From positions 1-64,000 of the forward strand of contig JAJQDT010000147.1 in the NCBI GenBank assembly GCA_021202075.1: a stretch of DNA of 64,000 nucleotides. Reading direction: 5' to 3'. Made by a program: the position numbers and the translations under genes. Shown here in pieces: positions 8,601 to 17,262 of this stretch. This stretch comes from Lachnospiraceae bacterium. Lineage in GTDB: Bacteria; Bacillota; Clostridia; Lachnospirales; Lachnospiraceae. A model generated the notes under the pieces. That model searched no databases, had not been told where the DNA came from, and saw only the letters and a list, made by a program, of their open reading frames with translations. Position 1 is the stretch's first letter; each line of letters begins with the position of its first letter.

Positions 8601-9323
8601 TTACACACTTCTGAATATCATCACACTTTTCTCAGACAAGGGCGAAAATTCCGGGTTCTTACACCTTGTGGGCAGCCCGTTTTCTGCATCCCACAAAATC
8701 AGCAGCGTACCTGATTTTACACCAATGCGACTCTCTTCGCCGATGAATTCGTTGCTCACGCCGAGCGCCCGGCCGCAGGTCAAAACCGCATCCTCCAGCG
8801 TATATTTCAGTCCGCTCTCCGACACGCCTTCCGCGCACTCTCCCATGCAGAAGACAGAAATCATCCCGACCGCATCGGCTGAAAATGTAATCGTCTCATT
8901 CACAATCGCCGTAATGATATTGCCCTGCCCGATCAGATACGCTTCCAGTCCCTTTCGCGCCATCCCGGTCACAAGCTGCAGATTGGCAAGAGTGTGATCG
9001 AGCCGTTTCCCAAGCCCTCCATACAGAAAAAATGTCGTGCAGCCCTGTTCTTCGGCATAGGCAGCCGCAAGCGCCATATCGGTGTCATCCTTGATTGGGG
9101 AATGGCGAATCAGATGCCGGTGCTCCGGAACAAGATCAAGGGAATCAAAATCACCCAGCAGAACGTCCGGCTCCATGCCAAGCTCCTTCAGATATGTATA
9201 GCCGCCATCCGCAGCAATCACCAGATCATCCGGCTGCGGAACGGCCAGGCCGTTACCCGTTTGCTGCAAATCCGCAAAACCATCAAATTCACCCGCTCCA
9301 ATTATAAAGCATCTCGACACCAT
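8601..9323 (-). CDS. thiN: Thiamine pyrophosphokinase
   Basis: Transfers pyrophosphate from ATP to thiamine to make thiamine pyrophosphate. The 240-residue protein has the family's N-terminal catalytic part: DDLVIAADGGYTYLKELG, then DVLLGDFDSL, then IKDDTDMALAAAYA and GGLGKRLDHTLANLQL. The C-terminal half is the thiamine-binding beta domain, with SIFCMG-like and GVSNEF segments (here GVSNEFIGEES). An AAAGGA site lies 11 bases before the start. No TPP riboswitch is visible upstream. Confidence 0.92.
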   Translation of the reverse strand: MVSRCFIIGAGEFDGFADLQQTGNGLAVPQPDDLVIAADGGYTYLKELGMEPDVLLGDFDSLDLVPEHRHLIRHSPIKDDTDMALAAAYAEEQGCTTFFLYGGLGKRLDHTLANLQLVTGMARKGLEAYLIGQGNIITAIVNETITFSADAVGMISVFCMGECAEGVSESGLKYTLEDAVLTCGRALGVSNEFIGEESRIGVKSGTLLILWDAENGLPTRCKNPEFSPLSEKSVMIFRSV

Positions 9324-9527
9324 TGTCGTTTTCGTCCTTTCAGTTTTTAATTGAGCCTCCCCAACCTCTTTTCGCTGCCCTTTTTACCTTTTATATTTAA
9401 GACCCACCGACAGCTTTTCATTCTGCCCGCATCTTTCCCCGGCTGTGCAATGCATAGAACCTTCGACCTGTCTCATGGATACAGTCTGCCGGAACATCAA
9501 GAGCAGCTTAAAGCCGCTTCCCCCACT

Positions 9528-10061
9528 CTACAGATCCACAATCCGGTATGTATGATGTACACCCGGCAGGAATTTTTCCAGCACGTCAGACGTGCGCAGC
9601 CTCAGACTGGAGGTGTTGACACAGGGATGGCAGCCAAAATACTCCGGCTTTGTCACATCACGGTCAATCAGCAGCTGCACCCGGTTCTCTTTGTCATTCA
9701 TCAGCCCCATGATGCTCACCGCACCCGGATGAATATTCAGGAACTCAACCATATAGGATTCATCGGCAAAGGAAAGGCGCCCAGACGCAATCTGATGCGA
9801 AAGCTCTTTCGTGACAAATTTCTTTTTGCCCGGCATCAGCAGCAGGTAAAATATCGTCTTCTGACGGTTGCAAAGAAAGAGATTTTTGCAAATCTCAATC
9901 TGAAATAACTCGTCAACTCCTTTGCAGTCGTCAATCGTCATCGCCGCCTCGTGATCCGCGCGCTCATATGGAATCTCCAGCTTATCCAGCAAATCATAAA
10001 CCGCGATCTCCCGACTCTGGCGGCCGCTCTCATCCTCCGGTCTCCCGTGATAAATCTCCAT
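9528..10061 (-). CDS. YbaK/ProX-type prolyl-tRNA editing protein
   Basis: Member of the YbaK/aminoacyl-tRNA deacylase fold, PrdX/ProX subgroup, expected to hydrolyse mischarged Ala- or Cys-tRNA(Pro) in trans. The 177-residue length fits a stand-alone editing domain. Visible motifs are CKNLFLCNRQKTIFYLLLMPGKKKF, split here into CKNLFL and LLMPGKKKF, and PGAVSIMGL in the second half, where the conserved GxxxP-type loop lies. The start is chosen at MEIYHGRP since AAGGAG lies 7 bases upstream. About 480 bases separate it from the 6S RNA promoter, and no other promoter is clear. Confidence 0.85.
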   Translation of the reverse strand: MEIYHGRPEDESGRQSREIAVYDLLDKLEIPYERADHEAAMTIDDCKGVDELFQIEICKNLFLCNRQKTIFYLLLMPGKKKFVTKELSHQIASGRLSFADESYMVEFLNIHPGAVSIMGLMNDKENRVQLLIDRDVTKPEYFGCHPCVNTSSLRLRTSDVLEKFLPGVHHTYRIVDL

Positions 10062-10339
10062 GTCTGTTCTCCTTGCCATGCCAGCCTGCCCGCTTCGCGG
10101 ACACCATAGCTCATAAAGTCAAATATCCGTGCCTGCTATGTCATAAGGGGGAACAGCATCAAGCCGATCCTGCTATCATTTGTATCTCTACTCCGTTCAG
10201 TGCAAAAACAGCCTTTTGAACCAACGGCATATGCTCCTGTGCAATAGAAGCAGAAACACATTTATATGCATACCCAAACACGATGAAAGCCCCTGACAAA
10301 CGAAAAGCAGAAAACTCAACCGAGCCTCTGCTTCCTCGC

Positions 10340-10543
10340 AAAAAAGTTAATTTCAGTCATTCCCAGAGTGCCGTTTCCCGCCATCTGACTCCTGGCAAGG
10401 CCAGGTGGGTAACCGCAGCGCCGGCGTCTGCCTTCCACTGCAAACGGAGGCCTGACATCGACCGACGCGATATAGGAATCCCATTTAAAGTAATTGCAGG
10501 TTCAACACGGCAGGAGTGTCGAACACCCCAGGAATGGAAACTG
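10340..10543 (-). ncRNA. ssrS: Candidate 6S RNA
   Basis: A roughly 200-base RNA with its own promoter (TTGCTA, 17 bases, TATACT). The ends close on each other: TTTCAGT with ACTGAAA and CATTCC with GGAATG, leaving the rod shape expected of 6S RNA. The first arm carries GGGGTGTTCG and GCCGTGTTGAACC, and the second carries GCGCTGCGGTTACCC and ACGGCACTCTGGGAATG, which I recall as conserved in Firmicutes 6S RNAs. A T-run follows at 10345-10340. 6S RNA sequesters the sigma-A holoenzyme in stationary phase. An 82-codon open frame across it is spurious. The bases between this RNA and the deacylase gene hold nothing else I can name. Confidence 0.72.
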
Positions 10544-10548
10544 AAATA

Positions 10549-10577
10549 AGTATACCCCATTACGCGTTTTTTAGCAA
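10549..10577 (-). promoter_or_regulatory. Promoter of the 6S RNA candidate
   Basis: Minus strand: TTGCTA, 17-base spacer, TATACT. The predicted start falls at the 5' strand of the closing helix. Confidence 0.7.
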
Positions 10578-10685
10578 CCCGGTTTTTGGACTTTTCCCAA
10601 AACATTTTTGTAACAGGTCTGTGGCCTGCTGTTCAGAACAGCATCACACCCTTGCCAGAAACCGGCATGATTATAGCCAGACGCA

Positions 10686-11903
10686 TCACTCATCCGCGCA
10701 GAGCTCCTCATAGCCCGCCCGGACTGCCTTGATGAAATCCTCGCTGTTCAGTACGGTCACGTTTTCCAGAGAAGTAATCAGCGCAAGGTCTTTCGTCATC
10801 TTCCCACTCTCGATGGTCTGGATGACCGCTTTTTCCAGGCGGTCGGAGAACTGCATGAGCTCTTCGATGCCGTCAAGCTCCCCGCGCTTGCGCAGAGCGC
10901 CGGTCCAGGCGAAGATGGTCGCCACGGAGTTGGTCGAGGTCTCCTCACCCTTCAGGTACTTGTAATAATGGCGCTGCACCGTGCCGTGCGCCGCCTCATA
11001 CTCATATTTCCCATCCGGGGATACCAGAACGGAGGTCATCATGGCCAGCGAGCCGAATGCGGAGGAGATCATGTCGCTCATGACGTCGCCGTCATAGTTC
11101 TTGCAGGCCCAGATGAAGCCGCCCTCTGACTTCATCACGCGGGCTACCGCGTCATCAATCAGCGTATAGAAATAAGTAATCCCGGCCCTTTCAAAGCGGT
11201 CTTTGTACTCTGCTTCGAAAATCTCCTGGAAAATATCCTTGAAGGTGTGGTCATACTTTTTGGAAATGGTATCCTTGGTCGCAAACCAGAGATCCTGCTT
11301 CGTATCCAGCGCATAGTTGAAACAGCTGCGGGCAAAGCTGGCAATGGATTTATCAATGTTATGTACCCCCTGCAGCACGCCCGGCCCTTTGAACTCAAAC
11401 ACGGTCTCGCGAAGCTCCGCTCCATCCTCACCGGTAAACACCAGCTCCGCCTTTCCCGGACCCGGCACGTCGATCTCAACATTTTTATAAACATCCCCGT
11501 ACGCATGTCTCGCAATCGTAATCGGCCTCTTCCACGTGCGCACATACGGCTCAATTCCCTTCACGGTAATCGGTGCGCGGAACACAGTCCCGTCCAGAAT
11601 CGCGCGGATGGTGCCGTTCGGGCTCTTCCACATCTCCTTGAGATCATATTCCGTCATGCGGGCCGCATTCGGCGTGATCGTCGCGCACTTCACCGCCACG
11701 CCATATTTCTTCGTCGCGTTCGCACTGTCAATCGTGACCTGATCGTCCGTCGCATTGCGTGTTTCCAGTCCAAGATCATAATACTCACTCTTCAGATCAA
11801 CGAACGGAAGAATCAGCTCGTCCTTGATCATTTTCCAGAGGACGCGCGTCATCTCATCGCCGTCCATCTCGACAATCGGTGTCGTCATTTTGATTTTTTC
11901 CAT
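10686..11903 (-). CDS. icd: NADP-dependent isocitrate dehydrogenase
   Basis: Oxidative decarboxylation of isocitrate to 2-oxoglutarate, supplying NADPH and the carbon skeleton of glutamate. The 405-residue protein belongs to the homodimeric, eukaryote-like subfamily II rather than the E. coli type. [17 protein letters not shown] opens the protein, [17 protein letters not shown] carries the substrate-binding TxxSN-like loop, YKNYDGD-type residues appear as [12 protein letters not shown], and [10 protein letters not shown] is the cofactor-binding motif. The start is set by AGGAGG 6 bases upstream. The 5' leader holds a perfect 12-base-pair hairpin and a family D repeat. Confidence 0.96.
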   Translation of the reverse strand: MEKIKMTTPIVEMDGDEMTRVLWKMIKDELILPFVDLKSEYYDLGLETRNATDDQVTIDSANATKKYGVAVKCATITPNAARMTEYDLKEMWKSPNGTIRAILDGTVFRAPITVKGIEPYVRTWKRPITIARHAYGDVYKNVEIDVPGPGKAELVFTGEDGAELRETVFEFKGPGVLQGVHNIDKSIASFARSCFNYALDTKQDLWFATKDTISKKYDHTFKDIFQEIFEAEYKDRFERAGITYFYTLIDDAVARVMKSEGGFIWACKNYDGDVMSDMISSAFGSLAMMTSVLVSPDGKYEYEAAHGTVQRHYYKYLKGEETSTNSVATIFAWTGALRKRGELDGIEELMQFSDRLEKAVIQTIESGKMTKDLALITSLENVTVLNSEDFIKAVRAGYEELCADE

Positions 11904-11921
11904 AATTTGCCTCCTCGTCAT

Positions 11922-11947
11922 GTCATGCACCGTTTACGGTGCATGAC
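11922..11947 (-). promoter_or_regulatory. Perfect hairpin in the icd leader
   Basis: GTCATGCACCGT and its exact complement enclose a two-base loop, ending only a few bases before the AGGAGG ribosome-binding site. It could affect translation initiation or mRNA stability. Confidence 0.6.
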
Positions 11948-11951
11948 GCAA

Positions 11952-11985
11952 GCCGCGCCATTGCGCAGCAATTTTGTTGCGCGGC
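11952..11985. repeat. Family D nested hairpin, copy D1
   Basis: GCCGCGC/GCGCGGC outer arms enclose a TTGC/GCAA inner hairpin and an AT-rich loop. A second copy is at 18630-18670. Confidence 0.7.
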
Positions 11986-12017
11986 TCTCCGCTTACTGTC
12001 ATGCATCGTTTTCCCAA

Positions 12018-12046
12018 ATTATAATGAATCCATGTAAATTACGCAA
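12018..12046 (-). promoter_or_regulatory. Sigma-A promoter of icd
   Basis: Minus strand: TTGCGT, 17-base spacer, TATAAT. The resulting leader is about 105 bases and includes both hairpins noted before icd. Confidence 0.75.
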
Positions 12047-12304
12047 GCAAAATCTTCTATACAGGATCCCCCCGATTCCCGGGATTCGCTTTATGTTCTG
12101 TACGATAATGCTCCTGCCTCCCATATTTCAATATTCTCTCATCGCCCTGCGTCCTGCTCGAGCCCAGTCATCAGTTCCGTCTGGTATTTCCCGCTCTCTG
12201 CCTGCATCATCCCCTGGTACTTTTTCAGGTATGGCTTCCGAAATAATATAACAGAACATATAGATAAAAGGCAGCAGATGCGCACACCGAATCCTCTTTA
12301 CAAT

Positions 12305-12350
12305 AAAAACGTGCAGTGTGTCCATTTTGACACAACCAGCACGTTTTTTT
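12305..12350. terminator. Bidirectional terminator
   Basis: AAAAACGTGC and GTGTGTC pair with GACACA and GCACGTTTTTTT. It lies downstream of the 5S-like remnant on the minus strand and upstream of the icd promoter. Apart from the 5S-like stretch I see no gene between icd and the PBECR gene. Confidence 0.75.
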
Positions 12351-12429
12351 GCAATAATCTGCATTTCCCTTTCAGAAAGCCGATCCTCAGTGCACGGTTT
12401 TCACCGAAAAAATACAACTTAATAAAACA

Positions 12430-12537
12430 CCGAACAGCTGTCTGGCAGGCGTAGCATACTCCTGCGTCTCTCGGGTCGCCCCTGTCCGTACCATCGGCGT
12501 GTGGTCGCTACGAAATCCACCACCTCAGACAGCTGTC
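12430..12537 (-). ncRNA. 5S-rRNA-like sequence, probably a deleted remnant
   Basis: Minus strand shows hallmarks of 5S rRNA in order: GTCTGAGGTGGTG near the 5' end, CGACCACAC, then GCCGATGGTAC, GGGGCGACCC and CTGCCAGAC at the 3' end. The closing stem is extended to ACAGCTGTCTG/CAGACAGCTGT. About 40 bases expected between CACAC and GCCGATGG (helix III, loops B and C) are missing, so it should not bind ribosomal proteins as true 5S does. No 16S or 23S sequence is adjacent. It may be a pseudogene or a derived small RNA. Confidence 0.5.
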
Positions 12538-12576
12538 CGGGTAAAGCCTTATTAGACTATGTAAATAATACAGCAT

Positions 12577-12954
12577 TTATGCTTTTTTGTAAAGAGAATT
12601 ATTATTACGCAGCCTTTGTTGAAATCTCTTCTCACTCTCTCCTATCACAGTCAGAATAGAGTTCTTATACGCAGGATTGTCCGTAGACACAGCTAAACGA
12701 ATCACCACATTCACATATTTCCCATCCTGCTTAAATCTCTTACAGACCAGAGCAGTATTAATTCTATCCCGAAAAATAAAATCCGGATCCTGTATGATGT
12801 CAGCAAATTGCGATGCATAAGTGTCATAAAACTCCTGTCCACGTCGTTCCTTTATATGACTAATACGTTCATCTGTAATTATAACGTCATCCGTCACAAT
12901 ATCATCCGTGACGCATTTATATATCTCAACATTGATTTTTCCAATAAAATGCAC
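12577..12954 (-). CDS. PBECR-like nuclease-fold protein
   Basis: A 125-residue protein resembling the phage Barnase-EndoU-ColicinE5/D-RelE-like nuclease (PBECR) fold. Marks are VIITDERISHIKERRGQEF, followed by ADIIQDPDFIF and a repeated strand pattern ending in NSILTVIGE and a basic tail. Such domains are mostly RNases in toxin or polymorphic effector settings. A sigma-A promoter sits at 12989-13017, inside any longer reading, so translation probably begins at the GTG at 12954. The ribosome-binding site (GGAGAGG) is about 12 bases upstream, rather far. No antitoxin gene is obvious beside it. RNase activity is an inference. Confidence 0.65.
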   Translation of the reverse strand: MHFIGKINVEIYKCVTDDIVTDDVIITDERISHIKERRGQEFYDTYASQFADIIQDPDFIFRDRINTALVCKRFKQDGKYVNVVIRLAVSTDNPAYKNSILTVIGESEKRFQQRLRNNNSLYKKA

Positions 12955-12988
12955 ATTGATAACCAGCCTCTCCTGCTTTGCTGAGATT

Positions 12989-13017
12989 ATTATATCACGC
13001 AACAATGATGTTGCCAA
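12989..13017 (-). promoter_or_regulatory. Promoter that fixes the start of the PBECR gene
   Basis: Minus strand: TTGGCA, exactly 17 bases, TATAAT. It overlaps the first codons of the longest open frame and so argues against a start there. Confidence 0.75.
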
Positions 13018-13066
13018 CGCTAACTTATTCCAAACAGCATATTAGATAATATACGTAACAAATCCT

Positions 13067-13804
13067 TCAGATCGGCTTATATTTCCGCCGTTTGCGCTTC
13101 CGCCGTTTTTTCTGTCCATGCTGCTGGCGGTACGCGTTGATGGTCTCCAGTATCATGCTGTAGTCCCGCTCGAAAAGCTCCTCGCTGATCTGCGGGGCAA
13201 GTGTTTCCTCCGGGATACGCTCCAGAATTTTGTCGATGACAAATTCTTTGCTTTTCCCTGCGTATTTGGGCATGGCGTTGAGCTGCTGGATATGAACCAG
13301 CTCCGGCCGCCACAGAAGGCTCAGCTTCTTTTTGCGGTTCTTCTGCGGATTGTTTTTGGGATCCCGCAGGATGTAAAAGTCCGGATTGCCGTCTTCTGAC
13401 TCTACCGTGATGATGCCCCAGTACTGCGGCACGTGCTCCTCGATGTGATGCGCATGGCTCGTGCCGACCACGACAATGTTCTGATCAAAATAGAGGTCAT
13501 AGTCCTCGACCTGGCTTTTCAGGCGCGTGTAGGAATCCGCGTCGCTCTTGATTTCGATTCCGACCACCGTCTCGGGCGTAACCATGACGACATCCGCGCG
13601 GGAACCGCCCATCCGCTTTTCCTCGAAAATACGGATCTTGCCATAGTACGCCTCCAGATAGTCAAACAGGGGCTCGCGGATATCCTTATCGAGCAGAAGC
13701 CGATGCGCGGCCGGATCCTCCAGGTCTTTATCTATGTTTTTTCCTACATTCAACCCGGCAGTTGATTTTACCGATTCTGTAGTATTATCCGCAGCTGACA
13801 TCAT
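13067..13804 (-). CDS. sce7726 family protein
   Basis: A 245-residue protein of the sce7726 family, whose function is unknown to me. The segment DIREPLFDYLE is typical. A probable PD-(D/E)XK-like nuclease core is suggested by EEKRMGGSRADVVMV followed by VVGIEIKSDADS, which has the E-x-K and D spacing of that fold. The remainder includes a conserved WGIITVE strand and a LLWRPELVHI segment. The C-terminus is very basic (KKRRKRKRRKYK), suited to nucleic-acid contact. The start has AAGG 7 bases upstream. It is followed on the same strand by the PBECR gene, and the pair may be accessory defence or mobile DNA. Confidence 0.75.
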   Translation of the reverse strand: MMSAADNTTESVKSTAGLNVGKNIDKDLEDPAAHRLLLDKDIREPLFDYLEAYYGKIRIFEEKRMGGSRADVVMVTPETVVGIEIKSDADSYTRLKSQVEDYDLYFDQNIVVVGTSHAHHIEEHVPQYWGIITVESEDGNPDFYILRDPKNNPQKNRKKKLSLLWRPELVHIQQLNAMPKYAGKSKEFVIDKILERIPEETLAPQISEELFERDYSMILETINAYRQQHGQKKRRKRKRRKYKPI

Positions 13805-13944
13805 CTGATAACCTTCTAAACCTTCTAAGAAAACCTCCGGACACAGCTTCCTTTATTTCTTCGTTTCCTTCATAACAATTTCTGGCAAACTCAAACGAGA
13901 GTTCCGCCATTATGCTAAAACACTCCTGCTTCCATCTTCTAATT

Positions 13945-16089
13945 TTAAATCCGCATCGTCAGGCTGATACGCTTTTTCTGCAGGTCGACACTGAGCACTT
14001 TGACCTCGACGATATCGCCGACGCTCACGACCTCGAGCGGATGTCTGACAAACTTTTTATTGGAGAGCTGGGAGATATGTACCAGCCCGTCCTGATGAAC
14101 GCCGATGTCGACGAACGCGCCGAAGTCGATGACGTTGCGCACGGTGCCTTTGAGGATCATGCCCTCGCGCAGATCTTTCATTTCCAGTACGTCTGTGCGG
14201 AGGATGGGCTTTGGCATCTCATCGCGCGGGTCGCGCCCCGGCCGACCAAGCTCGTTCGCGATGTCGCGGAGGGTCGGCTCACCGATGCCGAGCTTCTCTG
14301 CCATTTTTTTATAATCACGGATGCGGATCAGCTTCACGCCCTGCGCGGAAAAGCTCTCCTTTGTATAACCTAACTCCCGCAGCAGCTCTCCGGCCGCCTC
14401 GTAGCTCTCGGGATGGATGCTGGTACCATCGAGCGGCTCCTTACCACCCGTAATGCGCATGAAACCCGCGCACTGCTCGAAGGCCTTCGGTCCGAGCTTC
14501 GGCACCTTCAGAAGGTCGCGGCGGCTCTGGAAACGACCGTTTGCTTCACGGTAGGCGACAATGTTTTTCGCAATCGTTTTCGTGATACCGGAGATGCGCT
14601 CCATCAGCGGCGCGGACGCCGTGTTCAGATCAACCCCGACGCGATTCACGCACTTCTCGACCACGCCGTCGAGCGCCTCCCCAAGTTTTTTCTGATTCAT
14701 ATCGTGCTGGTACTGGCCGACGCCGATGGATTTCGGGTCGATCTTGACCAGCTCCGCGAGCGGATCCTGCACACGCCGCGCGATGGACGCCGCACTGCGC
14801 TGCCCCACGTCAAAGTTCGGGAACTCCTCGGTCGCCAGCTTGCTGGCGGAATAGACCGATGCGCCCGCCTCGTTTGTAATAACATAGGAAACCTTCTGCG
14901 GAATCTCCTTTAATATTTCCACAATAATCTGCTCCGACTCGCGTGAGGCCGTCCCATTCCCCACAGAAATCAGAGTCACGCCGTATTTGGCGATCAGCTT
15001 TTTCACCGTGTCCTTCGCGGCGCGGATCTTCGCGTCGTTCGTCGGCGCAGTCGGGAACACGACCGCCGTATCCAGAACCTTGCCAGTCGCGTCCACGACA
15101 GCCAGCTTGCAGCCGGTCCGGAATGCCGGATCCCAGCCGAGCACGACCTGCCCCGCGATTGGAGGCTGCATCAGAAGCTGCTCCAGGTTTTTCCCGAACA
15201 CAGAGATGGCCCCATCCTCCGCCTTTTCCGTCAGGGCACTGCGAATCTCCCGCTCGATCGCCGGTCCGATCAGACGGTGATACGCGTCGTCCACCGTCTC
15301 CTTTAATACGGGGGTCGTGTAAGGATTCTCCCGGGTGATAACCTGATGCTCCAGATACAGCAGGATCTTTTCCTCCGGAGCTTCGATCTTCACCGTCAGG
15401 ATTTTCTCCTTCTCGCCACGGTTCAGAGCCAGGATCCGGTGCCCCTGTGTCTTCGTCAGCGGCTCGGTATAATGATAGTAATTCTCATAGACAGACTCCG
15501 TTTTCTCGTCTTTCGCCTCGCTCACCAGAAGCCCCTCGCGCATCGTCAGGTCGCGGATTCGGATCCGGTAATTCGCCTCATCCGAAACCATCTCTGCCAG
15601 AATATCGCACGCGCCCGCGATCGCTTCCTCTGCCGTGTGAACTTCCTTCTCCTCCGAAATATAGGCAGCGGCGTCCTTCTCAAGCGGCTGCTCTGTCATC
15701 TGCAACAAAATCAGGTTCGCCAGCGGCTCCAGACCCTTTTCCTTCGCGATCGTCGCGCGGGTACGCCTCTTCGGGCGATACGGCCGGTAGAGGTCCTCGA
15801 CCATCACCAGTGTCTGCGCCTCCTCGATCTGCGCCCGCAGTTCAGGGGTCAGCTTGCCCTGCTCCTCAATCGTCGCAAGCACCTGCGCCTTTTTCTCTTC
15901 CAGATTCCGCAAATAGGTCAGCCGCTCAAAAAGCGTCCGCAGCACCTCGTCATTCAGCGACCCGGTCGCCTCCTTGCGGTACCGCGCGATAAACGGGATC
16001 GTGTTGCCGTCGTCAATCAGCTTCACCGCTGCCTCGGCCTGCGCCGGGCGAATCTCCAGTTCCTGTGCAAGTGTTTTTATAATGTCCAT
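13945..16089 (-). CDS. tex: Tex family S1 RNA-binding protein
   Basis: Nucleic-acid-binding protein related to transcription accessory factor Tex and eukaryotic Spt6, 714 residues, the family's usual size. The N-terminal helical part opens with FIARYRKEATGSLNDE, the YqgF/RuvC-like domain follows (about 320-450, LGWDPAFRTGCKLAVVD), then helix-hairpin-helix repeats (DLNTASAPLMERISGI and LLKVPKLGPKAFEQCAGF), and an S1 domain at the end (about 645-714, GTVRNVIDFGAFVDIG and QDGLVHISQLS). GGAG lies 5 bases before the start. It follows the zeta-like gene by 16 bases and may be cotranscribed. Confidence 0.95.
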   Translation of the reverse strand: MDIIKTLAQELEIRPAQAEAAVKLIDDGNTIPFIARYRKEATGSLNDEVLRTLFERLTYLRNLEEKKAQVLATIEEQGKLTPELRAQIEEAQTLVMVEDLYRPYRPKRRTRATIAKEKGLEPLANLILLQMTEQPLEKDAAAYISEEKEVHTAEEAIAGACDILAEMVSDEANYRIRIRDLTMREGLLVSEAKDEKTESVYENYYHYTEPLTKTQGHRILALNRGEKEKILTVKIEAPEEKILLYLEHQVITRENPYTTPVLKETVDDAYHRLIGPAIEREIRSALTEKAEDGAISVFGKNLEQLLMQPPIAGQVVLGWDPAFRTGCKLAVVDATGKVLDTAVVFPTAPTNDAKIRAAKDTVKKLIAKYGVTLISVGNGTASRESEQIIVEILKEIPQKVSYVITNEAGASVYSASKLATEEFPNFDVGQRSAASIARRVQDPLAELVKIDPKSIGVGQYQHDMNQKKLGEALDGVVEKCVNRVGVDLNTASAPLMERISGITKTIAKNIVAYREANGRFQSRRDLLKVPKLGPKAFEQCAGFMRITGGKEPLDGTSIHPESYEAAGELLRELGYTKESFSAQGVKLIRIRDYKKMAEKLGIGEPTLRDIANELGRPGRDPRDEMPKPILRTDVLEMKDLREGMILKGTVRNVIDFGAFVDIGVHQDGLVHISQLSNKKFVRHPLEVVSVGDIVEVKVLSVDLQKKRISLTMRI

Positions 16090-16105
16090 AAAATCTCCAA
16101 TCTGT

Positions 16106-16729
16106 CTATCTTAAAAAGTTATTTCCAGGCAAAGATTCTGAGCCTGCATTTATTTTAAATTCCCATGACTTTGTTAAACCAGGCACAGCCATAGTCATAT
16201 ATGATCCATCTATTTTCAACATACTTTGCAATTTTTTAAACTCCTCTGTGTTATCATAAATCACAGCCAAATCACATAGCGGCAAAATTTCTTTTAATCT
16301 GGTCAGCGAATTATCATATCGTTTCCTTATAAGTGCAGCATCAATCCCATGGCCGCCCTCTTTCACTCGCTGTTGGACCCTTTTTACAGCCAGTTCTGCA
16401 TCCACCAGCCCGATATAATACAGTCGTATTAAAAATCCGCACTCTTTCGCTTTGAGAATTGATCTGGTAATCGTACGACCTGCAAGTGTTGTTTCCTGAT
16501 TAAACGAAATGCCCTCATGAATATAGCGATTTACTCTTTTTGCGGCTTCCCTCATTGCCTTCCACTGATCGCCTTCAAGATTCCAGTTTCCACCCATAGA
16601 CAGTAAGATCTCATCCGAATTAACTCGCTTTTCCTGCTCAGTTGGCTTCATAATGTTATAAATTGTAGATTTACCTGCCCCATTCACTCCGGCATAAAGG
16701 GTATATACTTTCTTTGCCTCATTTTTCAT
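16106..16729 (-). CDS. Zeta-toxin-like P-loop kinase
   Basis: A 207-residue ATPase of the zeta toxin/UDP-GlcNAc kinase-like family. Walker A is AGVNGAGKST at residues 13-22. NSDEIL follows, where zeta enzymes place the substrate-binding aspartate. NQETTLAGRTITRSI and LYYIGL are further family segments, and RKRYDNSL is the arginine-rich lid. Homologues are toxins that phosphorylate cell-wall precursors, although many chromosomal members are of unproven toxicity. The start overlaps by 4 bases the end of a small upstream reading frame, as expected for an antitoxin-toxin pair, but that gene is frameshifted. Confidence 0.82.
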   Translation of the reverse strand: MKNEAKKVYTLYAGVNGAGKSTIYNIMKPTEQEKRVNSDEILLSMGGNWNLEGDQWKAMREAAKRVNRYIHEGISFNQETTLAGRTITRSILKAKECGFLIRLYYIGLVDAELAVKRVQQRVKEGGHGIDAALIRKRYDNSLTRLKEILPLCDLAVIYDNTEEFKKLQSMLKIDGSYMTMAVPGLTKSWEFKINAGSESLPGNNFLR

Positions 16730-16916
16730 AATTTACCTTTTATAATTTCCTTCTGTCTCTGTTGAATAAAAAAATCACTGATCGTACGATAAAATAAATT
16801 TTCTTCTTCGTCCTCGATTTTTACCATATCGTTTAACAGTGCAGATTTAGGATTAAATGTATCCTTACACTGTAAATATGCCTCATGAATTTTTTTTCAG
16901 CAACTGTCTCTGACAT
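16726..16916 (-). pseudogene. Frameshifted small partner gene of the zeta-like protein
   Basis: Reading from ATG at 16916 (AGGAG upstream) gives MSETVAEKK and then leaves frame at a run of eight A at 16890-16897. With one more A it continues as IHEAYLQCKDTFNPKSALL and on through an acidic EDEEENLFYRTISDFF stretch to a stop that overlaps the zeta start by 4 bases. The intact product would be 63 residues, small, acidic and helical, as expected of an antitoxin. The shift may be real, a phase-variable slippage site, or a homopolymer sequencing error. Confidence 0.65.
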
Positions 16917-17067
16917 TGTATCCGCTGCTCCTTTCCTATCCTGTGATTGCTTTATAGTAAAACAGATTATAACACATCCAGGCCTGTAACTTCAATCAGG
17001 ATTTTAAACAATACACGGTTCATCATTTTTTTATATTTAATCTGCATATTATAAGGCTGCACATCTC

Positions 17068-17096
17068 TTGTTTTCTTTTTATAATTATGATATGAT
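17068..17096 (+). promoter_or_regulatory. Sigma-A promoter of the two membrane-protein genes
   Basis: Plus strand: TTGTTT, 17-base spacer, TATGAT. The 5' leader is about 160 bases and carries family E copy E1. The rest of the 346-base region between the frameshifted small gene and this promoter holds no gene I can see. Confidence 0.7.
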
Positions 17097-17110
17097 GCGA
17101 GCGAACTCGA

Positions 17111-17183
17111 GCTACGTCGAAGATTTTACATCGTGCTATCGGCGAAACAGGCAAGCAGAATGCACATGGAATTACGATACGGG
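17111..17183 (+). repeat. Family E repeat, copy E1
   Basis: GCTACGTCGAAGATTTT, then TCGTGCTATCGGCGAAACAG and GCAAGCAGAATGCACATGG, ending ATTACGATACGGG. The last 50 or so bases are identical to copy E3. Confidence 0.9.
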
Positions 17184-17262
17184 ATACCCAGGATGAGATG
17201 CAAAAGACAAATTCCTGCGATTGCAGCGGGAATGGCATCGCAGAAAGAAACGGAGTGACTTT

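Noticed and set aside
8640..9323. TPP riboswitch near thiN
   Set aside because: No conserved TPP riboswitch core was seen upstream of the gene.
10357..10605. 82-codon minus-strand open frame
   Set aside because: It lies over the 6S RNA candidate and begins upstream of that RNA's promoter; the RNA explains the sequence better.
12128..12364. 78-codon minus-strand open frame between icd and the 5S-like stretch
   Set aside because: It crosses a strong terminator hairpin and has no ribosome site.
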